Origin: Marsupella aquatica | Lineage: Eukaryota > Marchantiophyta | Length of the DNA stretch: 64,000 nt | Assembly: GCA_973895155.1 (NCBI GenBank) | Contig: OZ316893.1 | Location: 28,210,001-28,274,000, forward strand | Direction of reading: 5' to 3' | Shown here: one piece after another, positions 30,912 through 42,253 of the stretch | Position numbering within the stretch: position 1 is the first letter of the stretch | Layout: each line of letters opens with the position of its first letter | Program-made: the position numbers and the translations under genes | The notes under the pieces: model-generated | The model's database searches: none | What the model saw: only the letters and a program-made list of their open reading frames with translations | What the model was told of the DNA's origin: nothing

Positions 30912-33482
30912 CTAATGCCTGGCACGCTTGCCAGAGCCGCCTGAGTGGGAGCGGCTATCCCGCTGCCTTCCGAGCCTGTTGGCGTCCTGCTTGAGTAGCT
31001 ATACTTGGTCCAGTAGAGATTTGTTCTCCCACTTCACCATGTCTGCCTCTTTCGCGGCCTCCTAGCATGCCTCCTCCCGTTGCTGGATGTCGCTCGTCAG
31101 CTTATCCACCAACTGGGCCTGTTCTGTGACTTCTCCTTGAAGCCGCGCCACCTCTGCCTTTAGGGTGTCAATCTCGGCTGTGTCCCATTGAGACCTGGAG
31201 TCAGCTTCCTCTAGATCCTTTTGCCAACTGACGGCTTGCCCCTTCAAACCGTCAATCTTGGTCCAGAGCCGCACGATCTCGGCGTACTTTCCGAGCCCAA
31301 GATGTACTGCTAACGTTGCTTGGGCCCTAGCCTCGGCAACCTGGTCCTCCGTGGCCGTTACCTGAGGCCGTAGTTGCTGGAGTTCAGCCTCCAGGGTTGC
31401 CACTTCGTCCTTCAGGTAGGTAGACTCAACCCGATATCGCTCTATTCTCTGCGTTGTCTCTGCATGCGCATGTCCTGCCCTTACAGCCGCAACCAACTCC
31501 TGGTTGAAGAAGTAGGCCACCCTCCGAGCCATGTATTCCCCGGTGTCCCGAGAGATCTGTTGCAAGAAATCTCCCAACAACCCGTTCAGAAATGTGCCCA
31601 GCACAAAGAGTTCCAGATGGTCTAGACAGTGCGGGAGTGAGAGTGGACATATCCAGCCCTTGAGGTAAGTCGGTCGAAGGGGCTGGTTCCACTAGAGGCA
31701 AGCGGTTCTCCTGCACGACCGCGGGGGGTGGCAGAATCCCCTCGGCTACCGTGGCATCTGCTTCGGGTATGGCTTCATCTGGCCCGGCTTCGATTACATT
31801 GTCCCGATTGATCGCGTCTAAGGTTGCGATAACGTCAATGGGTATGCCTGGCGGGGCGGCAGCGGCGGGTTGCGAGGTCGGGTAGCAGGGCTTGCAGCTG
31901 CCAGACTTTGGGCCTCGGGCTGCGGTCGCCTCACCTGGGCTGGGAACACCTATTTTGGCGGGGTCAGCTTGGGCTCGTTGAGACGCAGGAGGCTCTAGTG
32001 GTCGAAACGAGCATACCACTCGATGATGATTTTGATGTGGCTAGCGAAGTACGCCCTTCCGCCAAGATACAAAGTCTTCCTTCTCCGCTCCATCTCCTTG
32101 TGGAACTTCTTGACAAAGAAGGACGCCCACTTCCTGGGCCGATAGTTCTCCACTTGGATGACCTGAGCGGCCGATATTTCTCCTCTGGATTCCATCATGT
32201 GGAGGGCATACCGTTGGAACTCTAGGTGTTCTTCTACCTCTGGGATGAGGCATGTCCTTATTAAGAACCCATTGTCCACTACCCCCTCGGCCGGGAAGCT
32301 AGATGACTGGTATTTAGCTCCCTTGCCCCCAGGAGCCCGTGATTCTACCTGGTTTATCCCCTCGGGTAAGCCGAAAATCATCTTCAGATGTGCCTCATTG
32401 AGACACATCACTCTCCCGTGCGCTCGGGTTTGTTGACGGGCCTCGTCAAAGTTCTGAATGAACTCCGTCATATCCTGCCCATAGTACCTACTTCCGTTCC
32501 AAGGGAGAGAGGCGAGGCGCTCAAACCCTTGGGTCTTCAGATAGCATGCATGCTTGGGGTGGAGGATGTTCTTGTGAACGTTGTCTGCCATGCGATGCAT
32601 GGTCAGCTTGACTACCGCAACCGTGGCCAAAGGCAACTCGGATACGGCTGCGGGCTCCTTCCTCTTCCTACCCCGAGACTGATTCCCGGGGTGACTAGAA
32701 GAGGGGGACATCTCTCCATCCTCTCGGTCAGGTGGTGGTAGCGCGATTGCCGTGAGTATTGGTGCCGAGGCTGCTAGAGTTAACGTGTTATCCCCTTGGG
32801 CTTGCTGGAGTGGTGCTGGGTTGTTCGGTGCTTGTTGAGTTGTACCCCGCGGCCGTCGATTCAGAGGAGGGTGAGCCTCCTCGTCTTTGGAGCGAATATT
32901 CACCGCATTTACCACAGATCATACTTGGAGAGGTGGTGGGACCGGTGGCGGGGACCGGCTTGACTGAGGCCGAGGAGGTGTAGGTGCGGGTACGGGCACG
33001 GGTTGGTCGGCACTGGTCACTGATGGTAGAGTTGCCATGAAGTTCTGCAGGTGTCGGTGGAGGTTTTCCGAAGCAAGTGAAGATGGCCCTGTCGACCGGG
33101 CAGTGTTGAACTTGCTATTGATGATAGCCCGGACCCGAGCGAGGATGTGGTCGAAGTGGTGCCGCTACAAGTCGACCGTGCCCGGGATTTTGAAGACCTC
33201 GTCCGGAAGCCAAAGCAATGCTTCCCAGAAGCCAATGTATTTGCCTCCGTCGAAGAAGTACCCTGATACTTCTTTGGGTCGGTAAAGCTTGCTCTGGGAC
33301 GGGTAATCAAAGTTAAGGAGATAGTGGTGTCGTCCTGCTAGGCGGATGGCTCTCTCATATTCGCATTCGATCTTGTATCAGCGCGGGTTGGCGTGTTTCA
33401 ATGAGTCAGCCAGGTGCCCTCTGATAGACAGGAACTGAGTCCAAAATTGTATAGCCAAACTAGAAAGGATCGTGTGCAACAT
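30912..33482 (-). pseudogene. Family B coiled-coil protein gene (B2), heavily decayed
   Basis: The start is at 33482 on the minus strand, 105 bases after a TATA box. The same domains as in B1 are present: FW (LAIQFWTQFL), LPW (RLASLPWNGSRYY), FGLP (LKMIFGLPEG) and a coiled coil (IERYRVESTYLKDEV). Damage includes TGA within the N-terminal domain, frame changes near 32000 and 31630, and further stops in the coiled coil near 31060. The C-terminus still ends SGGSGKRARH. At the two B1 stop sites B2 has sense codons, so the two copies decayed independently. Confidence 0.75.
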
Positions 33483-33578
33483 TCAAAGGAGATAGCAGGT
33501 GACTAAGGAAAAGCGAGAGAGTCGGGGTCGAAGCTGGCGCATGGACTGAAGAACTGGTGCACTGCAAAGGATCGGCCC

Positions 33579-33587
33579 CCTTTTATA
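33579..33587 (-). promoter_or_regulatory. TATA box of B2
   Basis: TATAAAAGG on the minus strand, 105 bases before the B2 start codon. Position and sequence match B1, which supports a conserved internal promoter. Confidence 0.55.
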
Positions 33588-33960
33588 CCCTGAGAGCTCG
33601 TCGATCGCCCGACGCCTCCTCATCACTTATAGGCCGAGCCTTTCACGCTCGCAGTGTACCGGCCCCTTCTCCGGTCCGGGTCAGCTCGTGTCAGTGGCCG
33701 CCTCTCGGAGTTCGTTATACGGACCCGAGGGAGGGGGAAAGGGGGCCCATTACACGCTCGCAACTCGGGCGTGCAAATGGCGACCCGCCGCCAGCCCAAA
33801 CATGAATTCCCCTTATTGACTAATGATTTCCTACTCATAATGGCTACCTAAATACTATTGTTATGCTAATAATAATGGCCTAAGATACCCCTAACGCACG
33901 TGCTAAGCACGATTAGACCGAATCACTCATTATGTGCCATACCAATGGCGTCACAGACTG

Positions 33961-34330
33961 ACCACAACATTGACATTTACATGGCTCCATTGCTGGAGGA
34001 GCTTTTGGAGCTCTGGGAGGAGTTCCATGGTTTGATGTACTTGACAGGCCTGGCCTGAATAAGTGGTTCAATCTACGGGCCATTCTATCATGGACAGTGA
34101 ACGACTATCCAGCTTTGGGTCTCATATTGGGTCAAGTCACAAAAGGATATCATCGATGCATTGTGTGTGGTCCCAATGTGAGCTGCAGCAGGTCTGCTAC
34201 TCTATCCAAGAATGTATTTCTGGGGAGTCAAAGGTGGTTGGAGGAGAACCATAAATACCGCTCCCAAAGTTATGCAGCAAAATTTGATGGGGAGTGCAAT
34301 AAAAAAGGGTTGTCATTCAATTCACTGCTG
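33961..34330 (+). pseudogene. tnp2: CACTA transposase tnp2, fragment 2
   Basis: This continues fragment 1 directly: IDIYMAPLLEELLELW, then after a one-base frameshift near 34020 WFDVLDRPGLNKWFNLRAI, TVNDYPALGLILG and a C-x2-C pair (CIVCGPNVSC), as in tnp2 (DVYLRPLIDEL..LW, ND.PA, C..C). Beyond about 34300 the frame continues weakly, and the 34331-34418 stretch may be an intron start. The LINE poly-A end follows at 34419. Confidence 0.85.
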
Positions 34331-34643
34331 TTTACATACAACAACAGTTCTAAACAGTCCACTTTGGAATGCTTCATTTAGTTCATATACTTCATTAGTG
34401 TGTTTTTCCTTGGAATGGTTTTTTTTATAAATTTTAATACCGTGAAAGACCCCACGGATAGGGGGAACAACAGCCCTTAATACAGGGACAGCAACAGCAC
34501 ACTAGCGAGCCACAAAGAGAGCCCAAAAGCACAAAAGAGAGCATCAAAGCCCCAGGGAGAGCCCCCCCTCAAAGAAGGGAAATAACACCGATCAAGAGAG
34601 CACCCATGCCCTTCCCACAGCAGCCCCCCAAAAAGCAGACCCC

Positions 34644-37600
34644 TCAATCAGCACCGCCGCCGCTAGAGGGCACCAAGAGAATCCTGTCCCCACCCCGTCT
34701 CAGCCAGATTTGCCTCGTTCCCCGCAACCATTCCTGAGCCCGGTTCAACCGAGAGCGACGCCGCCCAAAGCGTAAACCAGCCCCAACCGCATGGATGTGA
34801 TTGGCAGTCTCAGCAAGCATCAGGCCCAAGTCAAATGAACGTCCCACCTTGTCAGAGAACATATGTTCATTTCTTCCTAGCCAAATCATCCAGAGAGTCT
34901 GATATACACAAAAGATCCTAGCAGTGTGAATAGGCTCCGGTCCTGTCGATGCATCAAGAATAGCCAGCAGACCACCTCCAATGGGTAAGCAAAGCTCCGT
35001 CAAAATCCTGTCACACATCCTCCAGCAACATGAGGCATGGGAACATTCAATGAACAAATGTTGCATCGTCTCCAAGACCCCACAACAAAGCTTGCAATTC
35101 CCAGTACCAGCCTGGATACGGAGGGCCCGTTGACCAGTAAACAATCCACCAACCAGGATCCGCCAGATAAAGGTTTTTGCCCTGCAGGAGAGGTCAGAAA
35201 TCCACAGCTTCTTCCATCCAATGCACCATTCAATTTCCGACCGGTGTGAGGACCAGCACCTATTAAGCAGCACATGAAGGCTCATCTTGGGTCTCAAGAA
35301 CTGGTAGACCCTGCAGTTGGTGATCTGAAAGTCCTTGAGAGGTTCTGCCCTGTCAGACCAGCGCCACTGTCTGGCCGGAGGATCCCTGTCCCACCTGCAG
35401 GCAGTTGACTCCCAAATTCTCCCTAGGAACGCTCTAGCCAGCCCTCTGTGCTCCCCCGTGAATCCTTGCAGCACCTGCCCCCTAAGCGGAAGGTCTTTCC
35501 AGCCCCCTGTCTCCATCGACCATCCGTCCTGAATTGATCTCATTCCCAAGCGTCCACAAATAGCAGTGACTCCTACAATGTCCACATTTGGCAATGAATT
35601 GAAATCTACCATACATCTAATTGCATCGTTAATGCTCCAGCGTCTAGGGGCACCATATCTCCCAGGACAAAAAGCCAGATGGGCACGCAGCTCCTCCCAA
35701 GCCTTCCATAGACCACTTGTATACCTGAGACCACCGCCTGCCCTAGGAGTACAGAGCAGAAGCCTATCCTTGAACGTGTAATTGTTTCTTCTGATCACCT
35801 TGTAATTCAACCATCCCATTAAAGATAAGTTGGCTGCCAGCATCTTCGACCATTCCCTGTCTGGATACTCTAGGGCCTTAGTGAACCATTGTGATAATAA
35901 TGCATTGGAGTGGCTTCTGAAGTCCTTGAATCCCAGGCCGCCCTCTATTTTTGGAAGTGTCATCTTGTCCCATGCCTCCAGCGGAATTTTCTTCCCACCT
36001 GCAGGATTATATCCCCACAGAAAATCTCTACTGAGGGCAATGAGTTTCTTGGCCAGACCCGCTGAAGCCTTGAGGTGCATCACATGGTAGATTGGGATGG
36101 CCTGGAGCACGTGTTTGACCAATAAGGTTCGACCTGTGAAAGAGAGGAGCTTATTTGTCCAGGATGACAGTCGTGAGCTGATTTTATCTAGGCAGAATCT
36201 GTGCAGTTGCTCAGTCTTCAGCCCGGCCCCCAAGGGAGCGCCCAGATATTTCTGAACCTCCCCCATTGCACTCACTTGACAGCCAGAGTACAGCAGCCAA
36301 TCCGGGATGACCTCAATTGCCAAGGGAATCACCACAGATTTTCGTAGGTTCAGCTTTGCTCCAGAACCCATTTCATAACATGCAAGTGCAGTTTGTGCCT
36401 GGGTGAAAGCTTCCTCCGTGGCAGGAATGAACATTCCAACATCATCTGCGAATAATCTGTAGCATATTGTGAGTGTGTCCGTGATTGACAGTCCACTAAG
36501 TCTCCCAGCCTCCATCTCCGCAGCTAAGAAGTCCATCAGCGGTTGTGTTGAGATGACAAAAAGTAGGGGCGACAAGGGGCAGCCCTGTCTCACCCCCCTC
36601 TTAAGCTCAATCATACCCGTCGCAAAACCATTGACCATTGCCTTCGAGAAAGATCCAGCCAACAAAGCCCGTACCAGTGTGATAAAGTGGCCACTTATTC
36701 CCAGTAAGTGCATTGTGTCCCATATGTATTCGTGATTCACCCTGTCAAAGGCCTTTTCGAAATCCAACTTCAAGAAAAGTGCCTCCGTCTTCTTGTGCTG
36801 TATCCAGTCACATGCGAGCCAGGCCAGTGAGATGTTTTCCAGAATGTGGCGCCCCTGTATAAATCCGGTCTGTTGGGGGCTGATTATCTTGTTCATGATT
36901 TCTTGTAACCGCAATGCCAGGATCTTAGCAATGACTTTGTACGTTGTGTTCAACATTGTAAGGGGACGCCAGTCCTTCAGTGATCTCTTATCAGGCTTCT
37001 TCGGAATGAGCTTTATTATCCCTTCTTTTAACGCACTATCAATCTCTCCTGTCATCCAGAATTCTTGTATCATTTCCACCAAGTCCTGTCCCAGAAACTC
37101 CCAGCATGCGCGCAGTACTTCTGCCGTTAAGCCGTCTGGGCCAGGCGATTTGTCTCCTGGTAGCATCCAAAGCACTTCCTTCACCTCTTTAGTTGTCGGG
37201 AGAGCTTCCAATTTCATTCTCTCTGCCGCTGTAAGCGCAAATTTTGTGTGTTGCAGTAGACGTCTCCTCTCTTGCCGTCGTTCTTGTGTCTCCCTTTGTG
37301 AGGGTTCCTGCGGTGCATAAAGTGCTTGACACATTTTCTCCACTTCAAGCACAATGCTTGCCGCCTCTGTTATCTCCGTCCCATCCTCTTTGAGAATCAG
37401 GTTCATGGTTTCTCGGGCGCGTTTAGCCTTTACTATCGCATAGAAGAACTTTGTTGATTCGTCTCCTTCTCCCAGCCATTTAATCCTTGCAAGTCTCCGT
37501 CCCTTATTAGCCACTTCCAACTCGGTTGCATGCAGTGTGTCTTCCGTTTCCGTGTATTCCTTGATTTCATCCTCTGTGTGTTCCTCCAGAATGGATGCTT

Positions 37601-38633
37601 TCAGTGCTCTCATTCTCGCTCTAAGAAACTCCATCTCAACCTCTGCTAGCCTTGGTCTTGCTTGTAACTCCATGTATTTTTGCCTAAAATTGGAGCACGC
37701 TTTTGAAAATCGCAGCACAGGGTTTGCAAATTCCCTCCTTCCTTCCCTCCAGGCTCCTTCTAGAAGCGCCAGGTCCTCCTTGTTGCTTAGAAGCGCTGGA
37801 TTGGCCATGAATAGTCTCACCTTACCTCGCTCCACCTTCTGACCTGCATCTCTGAACCTCCCTTTCAGTATCACCGGGTCATGGTCTGATAACGCTGATC
37901 CTCCTTCATGCACCAGCTCTACTCTCTCCTCTAACCACCATCCCTTCTCGCTAATGTAGAACCTATCTAATCGGGATTGTACCATTAATCCCCTTCTCAT
38001 CCTTCTCCATGTGAATTGGGCACCCATAGCGCCCCCGGTGATCTCCCACGCATCTACCAGGTCAAAGCGCGTTTTTAAGAAGCGCCAGAATTCCGCTTCT
38101 CTTCCGCCGATCAGAGGTGATCTCCCGGTTGAGTCCGCTCTTCTTTCTGTCATGTTGAAGTCGCCACAGATGATCCAGTTTACCTACGGAAGCTCATCCT
38201 TAAGCTCATTCCATAGCAAAGCCCTTAAGTCAGCCGAGTTTGGTGCATAGATAGATGCCACTCCATAATTGCCTCCTTCATTCTCAATGATTATCCACAC
38301 AGCTCTGCCAAGGTCCAGTTTGCCTGATGCTACCACCTTCAAAGACGGGTGGACCAGAAGTGCCGTTCCTCCCCTGCCTTCCACTGGTGCCGATGAGAAG
38401 TGTTGATAGTTTGAGAGAATTGTTCTCAGAGCCATGTCCAAACGGAATTGATCCGTCTTCACTTCTTGTAGAGCTAGGCATCCCAGCGGAAATCGCAGTG
38501 CCTGTACCCAGTTTTTGATGACATGTTTGCGGTTTGTCTCACACAACCCACAGACGTTCCATGTGGCAATCCGCATTATGTTCTCCATCCCCTCCCCCCC
38601 CCCCCCCGCTGCTCCCCAAGTCGAGTGGTGCAC
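34644..38633 (-). pseudogene. LINE ORF2: endonuclease - reverse transcriptase
   Basis: The frame has about 1,330 codons with a single TAG at 38184-38186. The N-terminus is an AP-type endonuclease (ATWNVCGL, ALQEVKTD, GDFNMT just after the stop, LSDHDPV). The reverse transcriptase shows SPGPDGL, IPKKP, LKLDFEKAFDRVNH, RQGCPLSPLLF and the catalytic box FADD. The C-terminus has a zf-RVT-like Cys/His region (CKLCCGVLETMQHLFIEC). No RNase H domain follows. With the one stop corrected the enzyme would look complete, so the insertion is fairly young. Target-primed reverse transcription is the family's mechanism. Confidence 0.92.
38594..38607 (-). repeat. G14 homopolymer at the start of LINE ORF2
   Basis: Fourteen C on the plus strand (G on the coding strand) lie between the ORF1 stop (38654) and the ATG at about 38588. 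It encodes Gly residues if ORF2 starts further upstream. Such runs are length-unstable, so the reading frame around the ORF2 start may vary between copies. Confidence 0.85.
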
Positions 38634-38653
38634 TTGGTCAGCACACCGTCACC

Positions 38654-40818
38654 CTAGATACGATTCCGTCCTCCAGGGGATAGCATCCAGCCCTGAGAGC
38701 CACTCCCCGTTTGCTGCTCAGTCAATCCCCCTATCAGGGAGTAGTCGTCTCTCATCTTAGTTTGTGCTGCGCCTCTTTGTTCACTTCTCGAACTCCTCGT
38801 TTCAGGGCTGAGCAATCTGTTTGTCCTTGTTGAGCTTTCGCCCGCACCTGCATCAGACATGGATCCTCGTGAGAAGTACAGCGAACGTTGTTTTTTTGCT
38901 TCACCCTTCGGCTTATCTTTATCTTCAGTTGGGGGGGTTCTCAATTCTTGTTTCCTGGTTTGTGCTTTGAGTTTGCTATTCGATATGTAAGCTTCATATT
39001 CTGACATCTCTGCATCGGTGTCCCCATGGTACGAGAAATTCCCTTCGGCTTCTACCTCTAAGAGCGATCCTGGAAGCCCGAGTGTGTCTGTTCTGGCCTT
39101 CGTGCTGAATTCCGGCCCAAAGCTTGGTGCACTGGCATTTAGAACAGAGCCTCTGCGGTCTGTGTTACCTCCAGGATCCCGGGCCAGTCCACTCCCAGGT
39201 GGGAAGTCTCGCGAATTCCCCTTAGTCCTAGTCGGTTCCCATCTCACCATGGCGTCCAAGGGTCCACGAGTGGGCTCCAGCAATTCCATCCCAATAGCAC
39301 CCACATTCGGCCGTTGTGGGTTAGCTGGAGTTCCTTTGTCCGGTTCTCTAACATCTGTCGCAATGATCAGCTCCACATGGGCAATTTCCTCCTCAACTGA
39401 GTTTTTCCGGATCGTGTTCGCCTGCCGCTCTTGGTTCTCCCTGAATTTAACCTGGACCATAGCATTCTCTTGGGCCTTTTGTATCTCTTCTGGGTCAGCC
39501 TCCGAGTGTCGTTCGTCGTCTTTTTCATCAGGTATTTCCAGCACACTCGTCGGCCTCTGCCCTTCATCTCCTTCTCGACAGCTGCGGGCTAGATGCCCTT
39601 TCTTATGGCATTTGTAGCAGTGGTAAGGAATATTGCGGAAGGTCACCGGTTGCCAAATTACTATATCCTTCTGAATTTTCACTCGAACACTTGCCGGTAT
39701 CTCCCTGTCAGTGTCCCATAATATGCATGCACGGTCATGTGGGTAAGAACTGAATTGGTCTCCTTGAATGTAGTATAGTAGGGTGCCAAGCGCGCTTGCA
39801 ATTTTCCTTCTGCATCCTTCCAGCTCCAAGGCTCTAAATGGTAGCTCAATCCATACTGGCAGTTTGGTGTAAGACTCATTTTTTATGTCAAAGGTTGGAT
39901 CCCATGGGAAGGTGTATACAAATCTATTTTCCATAAACCATGGCGCCCCATTCAGTGCCAGATCCGATGATCAGGTTCTTCAAAGATTACCATGTAAAAA
40001 AATTTCCCCACAAACTTGACTTGTAGTACCGGCCAGCGCCCTTGGCTAGTCATTTCGTCTTCTACCCAGTCTCTGAAGGCTGGAAGCAATGGGGTTCTGT
40101 TTGTGAAGTAGCATAGCAAGGCACAGTTATATAATTGCCTCACATTCATAGCTGCTTCCGTCATGTTCCATTCAACTGTGGCAAACAGCTTTTTGTCAAG
40201 GTCACCCTTAGAGCGGTGTGCTACAGCTCTCAGAATTCTGATACATTCCTCCGATGTTTCCTCCTCTTCAGCTCCTTCGCGGCCCCGTGTATCAGGATTC
40301 CGGGTACCATTTGAGATTCCACAGATTCCAGGACCCTCTCCCCTGAGCTCTGCACCTCTCAGGCTACGTCGTGTCTCTCCATCCAAGGCTGGGACCTTGT
40401 CCCGAGCTGAGCCGCCGCCATTCTCATCCTCTTCCATGTCCATCAGATCGTCCTGTATCTCCCGTTGTGAGCCGGCTGAGCCCCCCCTACTCTCTCCCTG
40501 TAGGCCAGGATTGCCTCCTCCCTTTCTCTCCCGCCGTGGTCCGTCCCCATCATTCCGCGCATCTTGCGCCGAGAATTGGTTGCACCTCCCCACTCCCTCC
40601 TCTCCGAGTTTTCCTTTATTCTGAGAGGCCAAACCAACCAGATTGGTCTCGCGCCCTCTCATCCCCTGGAGCGTCCCCGTTCTAGTCTGGACAGCCATCG
40701 GTGTAGCCACTCGGATGTTCCTTGATTCAGAAAGACGTCCATTCCGATCGCTTCTTCCACGAGATGTGGTTTCTGAGCGCCCGTAGTAGTCCAATCCCTT
40801 TTCACCTTCGCCCGACAT
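38654..40818 (-). pseudogene. LINE ORF1: nucleic-acid-binding protein with zinc knuckle
   Basis: A 288-codon part (40818-39952) and a 426-codon part (39934-38654) join through a one-base frameshift near 39950. The first part has a charged, Gly/Arg-rich N-terminus and the start of a DUF4283-like fold (FVGKFFYMVIFEEPDH). The second continues it (LPVWIELPFRALE) and ends in a CX2CX4HX4C knuckle (CYKCHKKGHLARSC) with a long disordered tail. This is the usual plan of plant LINE ORF1, which binds the element RNA. Confidence 0.85.
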
Positions 40819-41560
40819 TAAATTAATGTATGCAATGACAGTCAGACGGCGTTAATAAGATGTTCGGGGCAGTGCTTACCTTGTAATCGAAGAGGGCTCC
40901 AGGCTCCTCTCGAGTCCACTGGGTCCAATCTCATTAACCAAGATGTCCTTCCCGAACTATTCCATAATTCTCCCGTCAGAATAGAACCACTCAGGCACAC
41001 TTTGTGCCGCCTTAACTCTTCTCTGCATGTTCCGCCATCCTCTTTGGCAATGTCAGCTCCAAACACTTTTAGGAATTTGAGTGCCGCCACTCGCTGTCCA
41101 ATCCGAGCTTGCAGACACCAAGGTCCGTTGCCGTAATCCACACCGTTTGTTTCAGTCGCCCACTGTAGCACCCCACCAGATCGATGCGAACCCCTGTTCC
41201 AATGTGTCTACCTTTTAATCCCCGCCTCCAAAAGTGGCAGCGGGAAAGGTGCTCCCGCTAGACTAACGCATCGGCTCATCCGCCACCCCTGGCTCCAACT
41301 CTCATGACCGGATCTCCACAATTGTGCTCCCGCAATCCAGACTAGTATTCCACCCTAAAACAGCAGAACCGGCTCTAAAGCGGATCCCGATCGTAGCGAT
41401 GGCGAGAGAGAGCAGAAAAAGCTTCGTGCAGAAGCAGGGGTCACCCTCGTATCGATTCCACCCCTCTCGAGAAGCTTTTTGCCCCTCTCAATCTCCTTCT
41501 GGAAGGTCGAAACGCTCATGGATGAGCACAAGTCCCTCCGCCCTTCTTCGCAAGTCCACT
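40819..41560 (-). other. LINE 5' untranslated region and unresolved border
   Basis: About 740 bases lie between the ORF1 start and recognisable tnp2 sequence. It is GC-richer than C1 and lacks a convincing gene. Short frames such as the one ending at 40842 have no family signal. The LINE/C1 border lies somewhere in the right half. Confidence 0.5.
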
Positions 41561-41599
41561 GTCAGTTAGCTCGTTCAGCCCCAACAACACCTGGGGCCA

Positions 41600-42253
41600 A
41601 ACAAGGAAGCAAGAACTGTCCTTCACAGCTTCATGGGGTGAAGAGGACACAAGGTCTTGCAAAATTGCCATACTGGTCAGTGAGTAAAATCACACTGGCA
41701 TTCACCTTTTTTACTTTAAGATATTGCATAGTACCAGCATTGTACACACATGTCAATTTGCAGTTGGACTGATCTGCTTTTTGTTGTTTGGATGCAGAAA
41801 CTTCTGATCAACCATGTGCTGGATCCCATGCACACAGAGAAGAACATTGCTCAGAATTTGATTCACACTACTTCTGGGAAGAAGGATACCACTACTGTGC
41901 GGAATGATATGGAGGCTGAAGGCATTCATGAGCAGGTGTGGATGAAGCCTCATCCAAACAATAAGAAGGACCATTTTGTGAAGCCCAGGGCGCCCTATGT
42001 GATGAGCAAACCAGAGCTGGAGAAGTTCCTGGGCACTTTGAAGAACTTGAAGGTTCCCACAAATTTTGGTAGCTCATTGGCAAAGTGTGTGAGAGCCAGC
42101 AATAAGTTGGATGGCCTCAAGTCTCATGACTACCATTGCCTCATGCAACAGATACTTCCCTTGGCATTGAAGGACTTGATGGCAACAGGACCTCGTATGG
42201 CTATCATTAGTGTGTGTTGTGTGTGGCGTAAAATTTGTTGTAAGGTCTGGGAC
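41600..42253 (+). pseudogene. tnp2: CACTA transposase tnp2, fragment 3 with intron
   Basis: An exon ends in AKLPYWS at 41679. An intron with GTGAGT start and TTTGGATGCAG end covers 41680-41797. The next exon begins KLLINHVLDPMHTEKNI, the equivalent of LLRHNLDVMHIEKN in plant tnp2, and runs open to 42253 (ICCKVWD). G2 inserted there with target duplication GGGAC. Fragment 4 resumes in phase with the next residue, which confirms both the insertion site and the reading frame. Confidence 0.88.

Larger units (their letters stand above)
25989..33955 (-). mobile_element. Family B element B2, split by B1
   Basis: On the minus strand it starts TGTGACGCC at 33955 and runs to 30508, then continues from 26483 to 25989 after the B1 insertion, ending ACGTGACA. 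Target duplication GACTG lies at 25984-25988 and 33956-33960 in tnp2. Without B1 it is about 3.94 kb. The gene is more decayed than that of B1, which fits an older insertion. Confidence 0.85.
34419..41560 (-). mobile_element. Non-LTR retrotransposon (LINE)
   Basis: On the minus strand it ends in an A-rich tail (eight Ts at 34419-34426 on the plus strand), preceded by ORF2 and ORF1. It sits inside the C1 tnp2 gene between fragments 2 and 3. The 5' end is not sharp. Coding sequence starts at 40818, and C1 sequence is recognisable again from about 41600, so the right border given is approximate. I found no target-site duplication. Confidence 0.85.
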
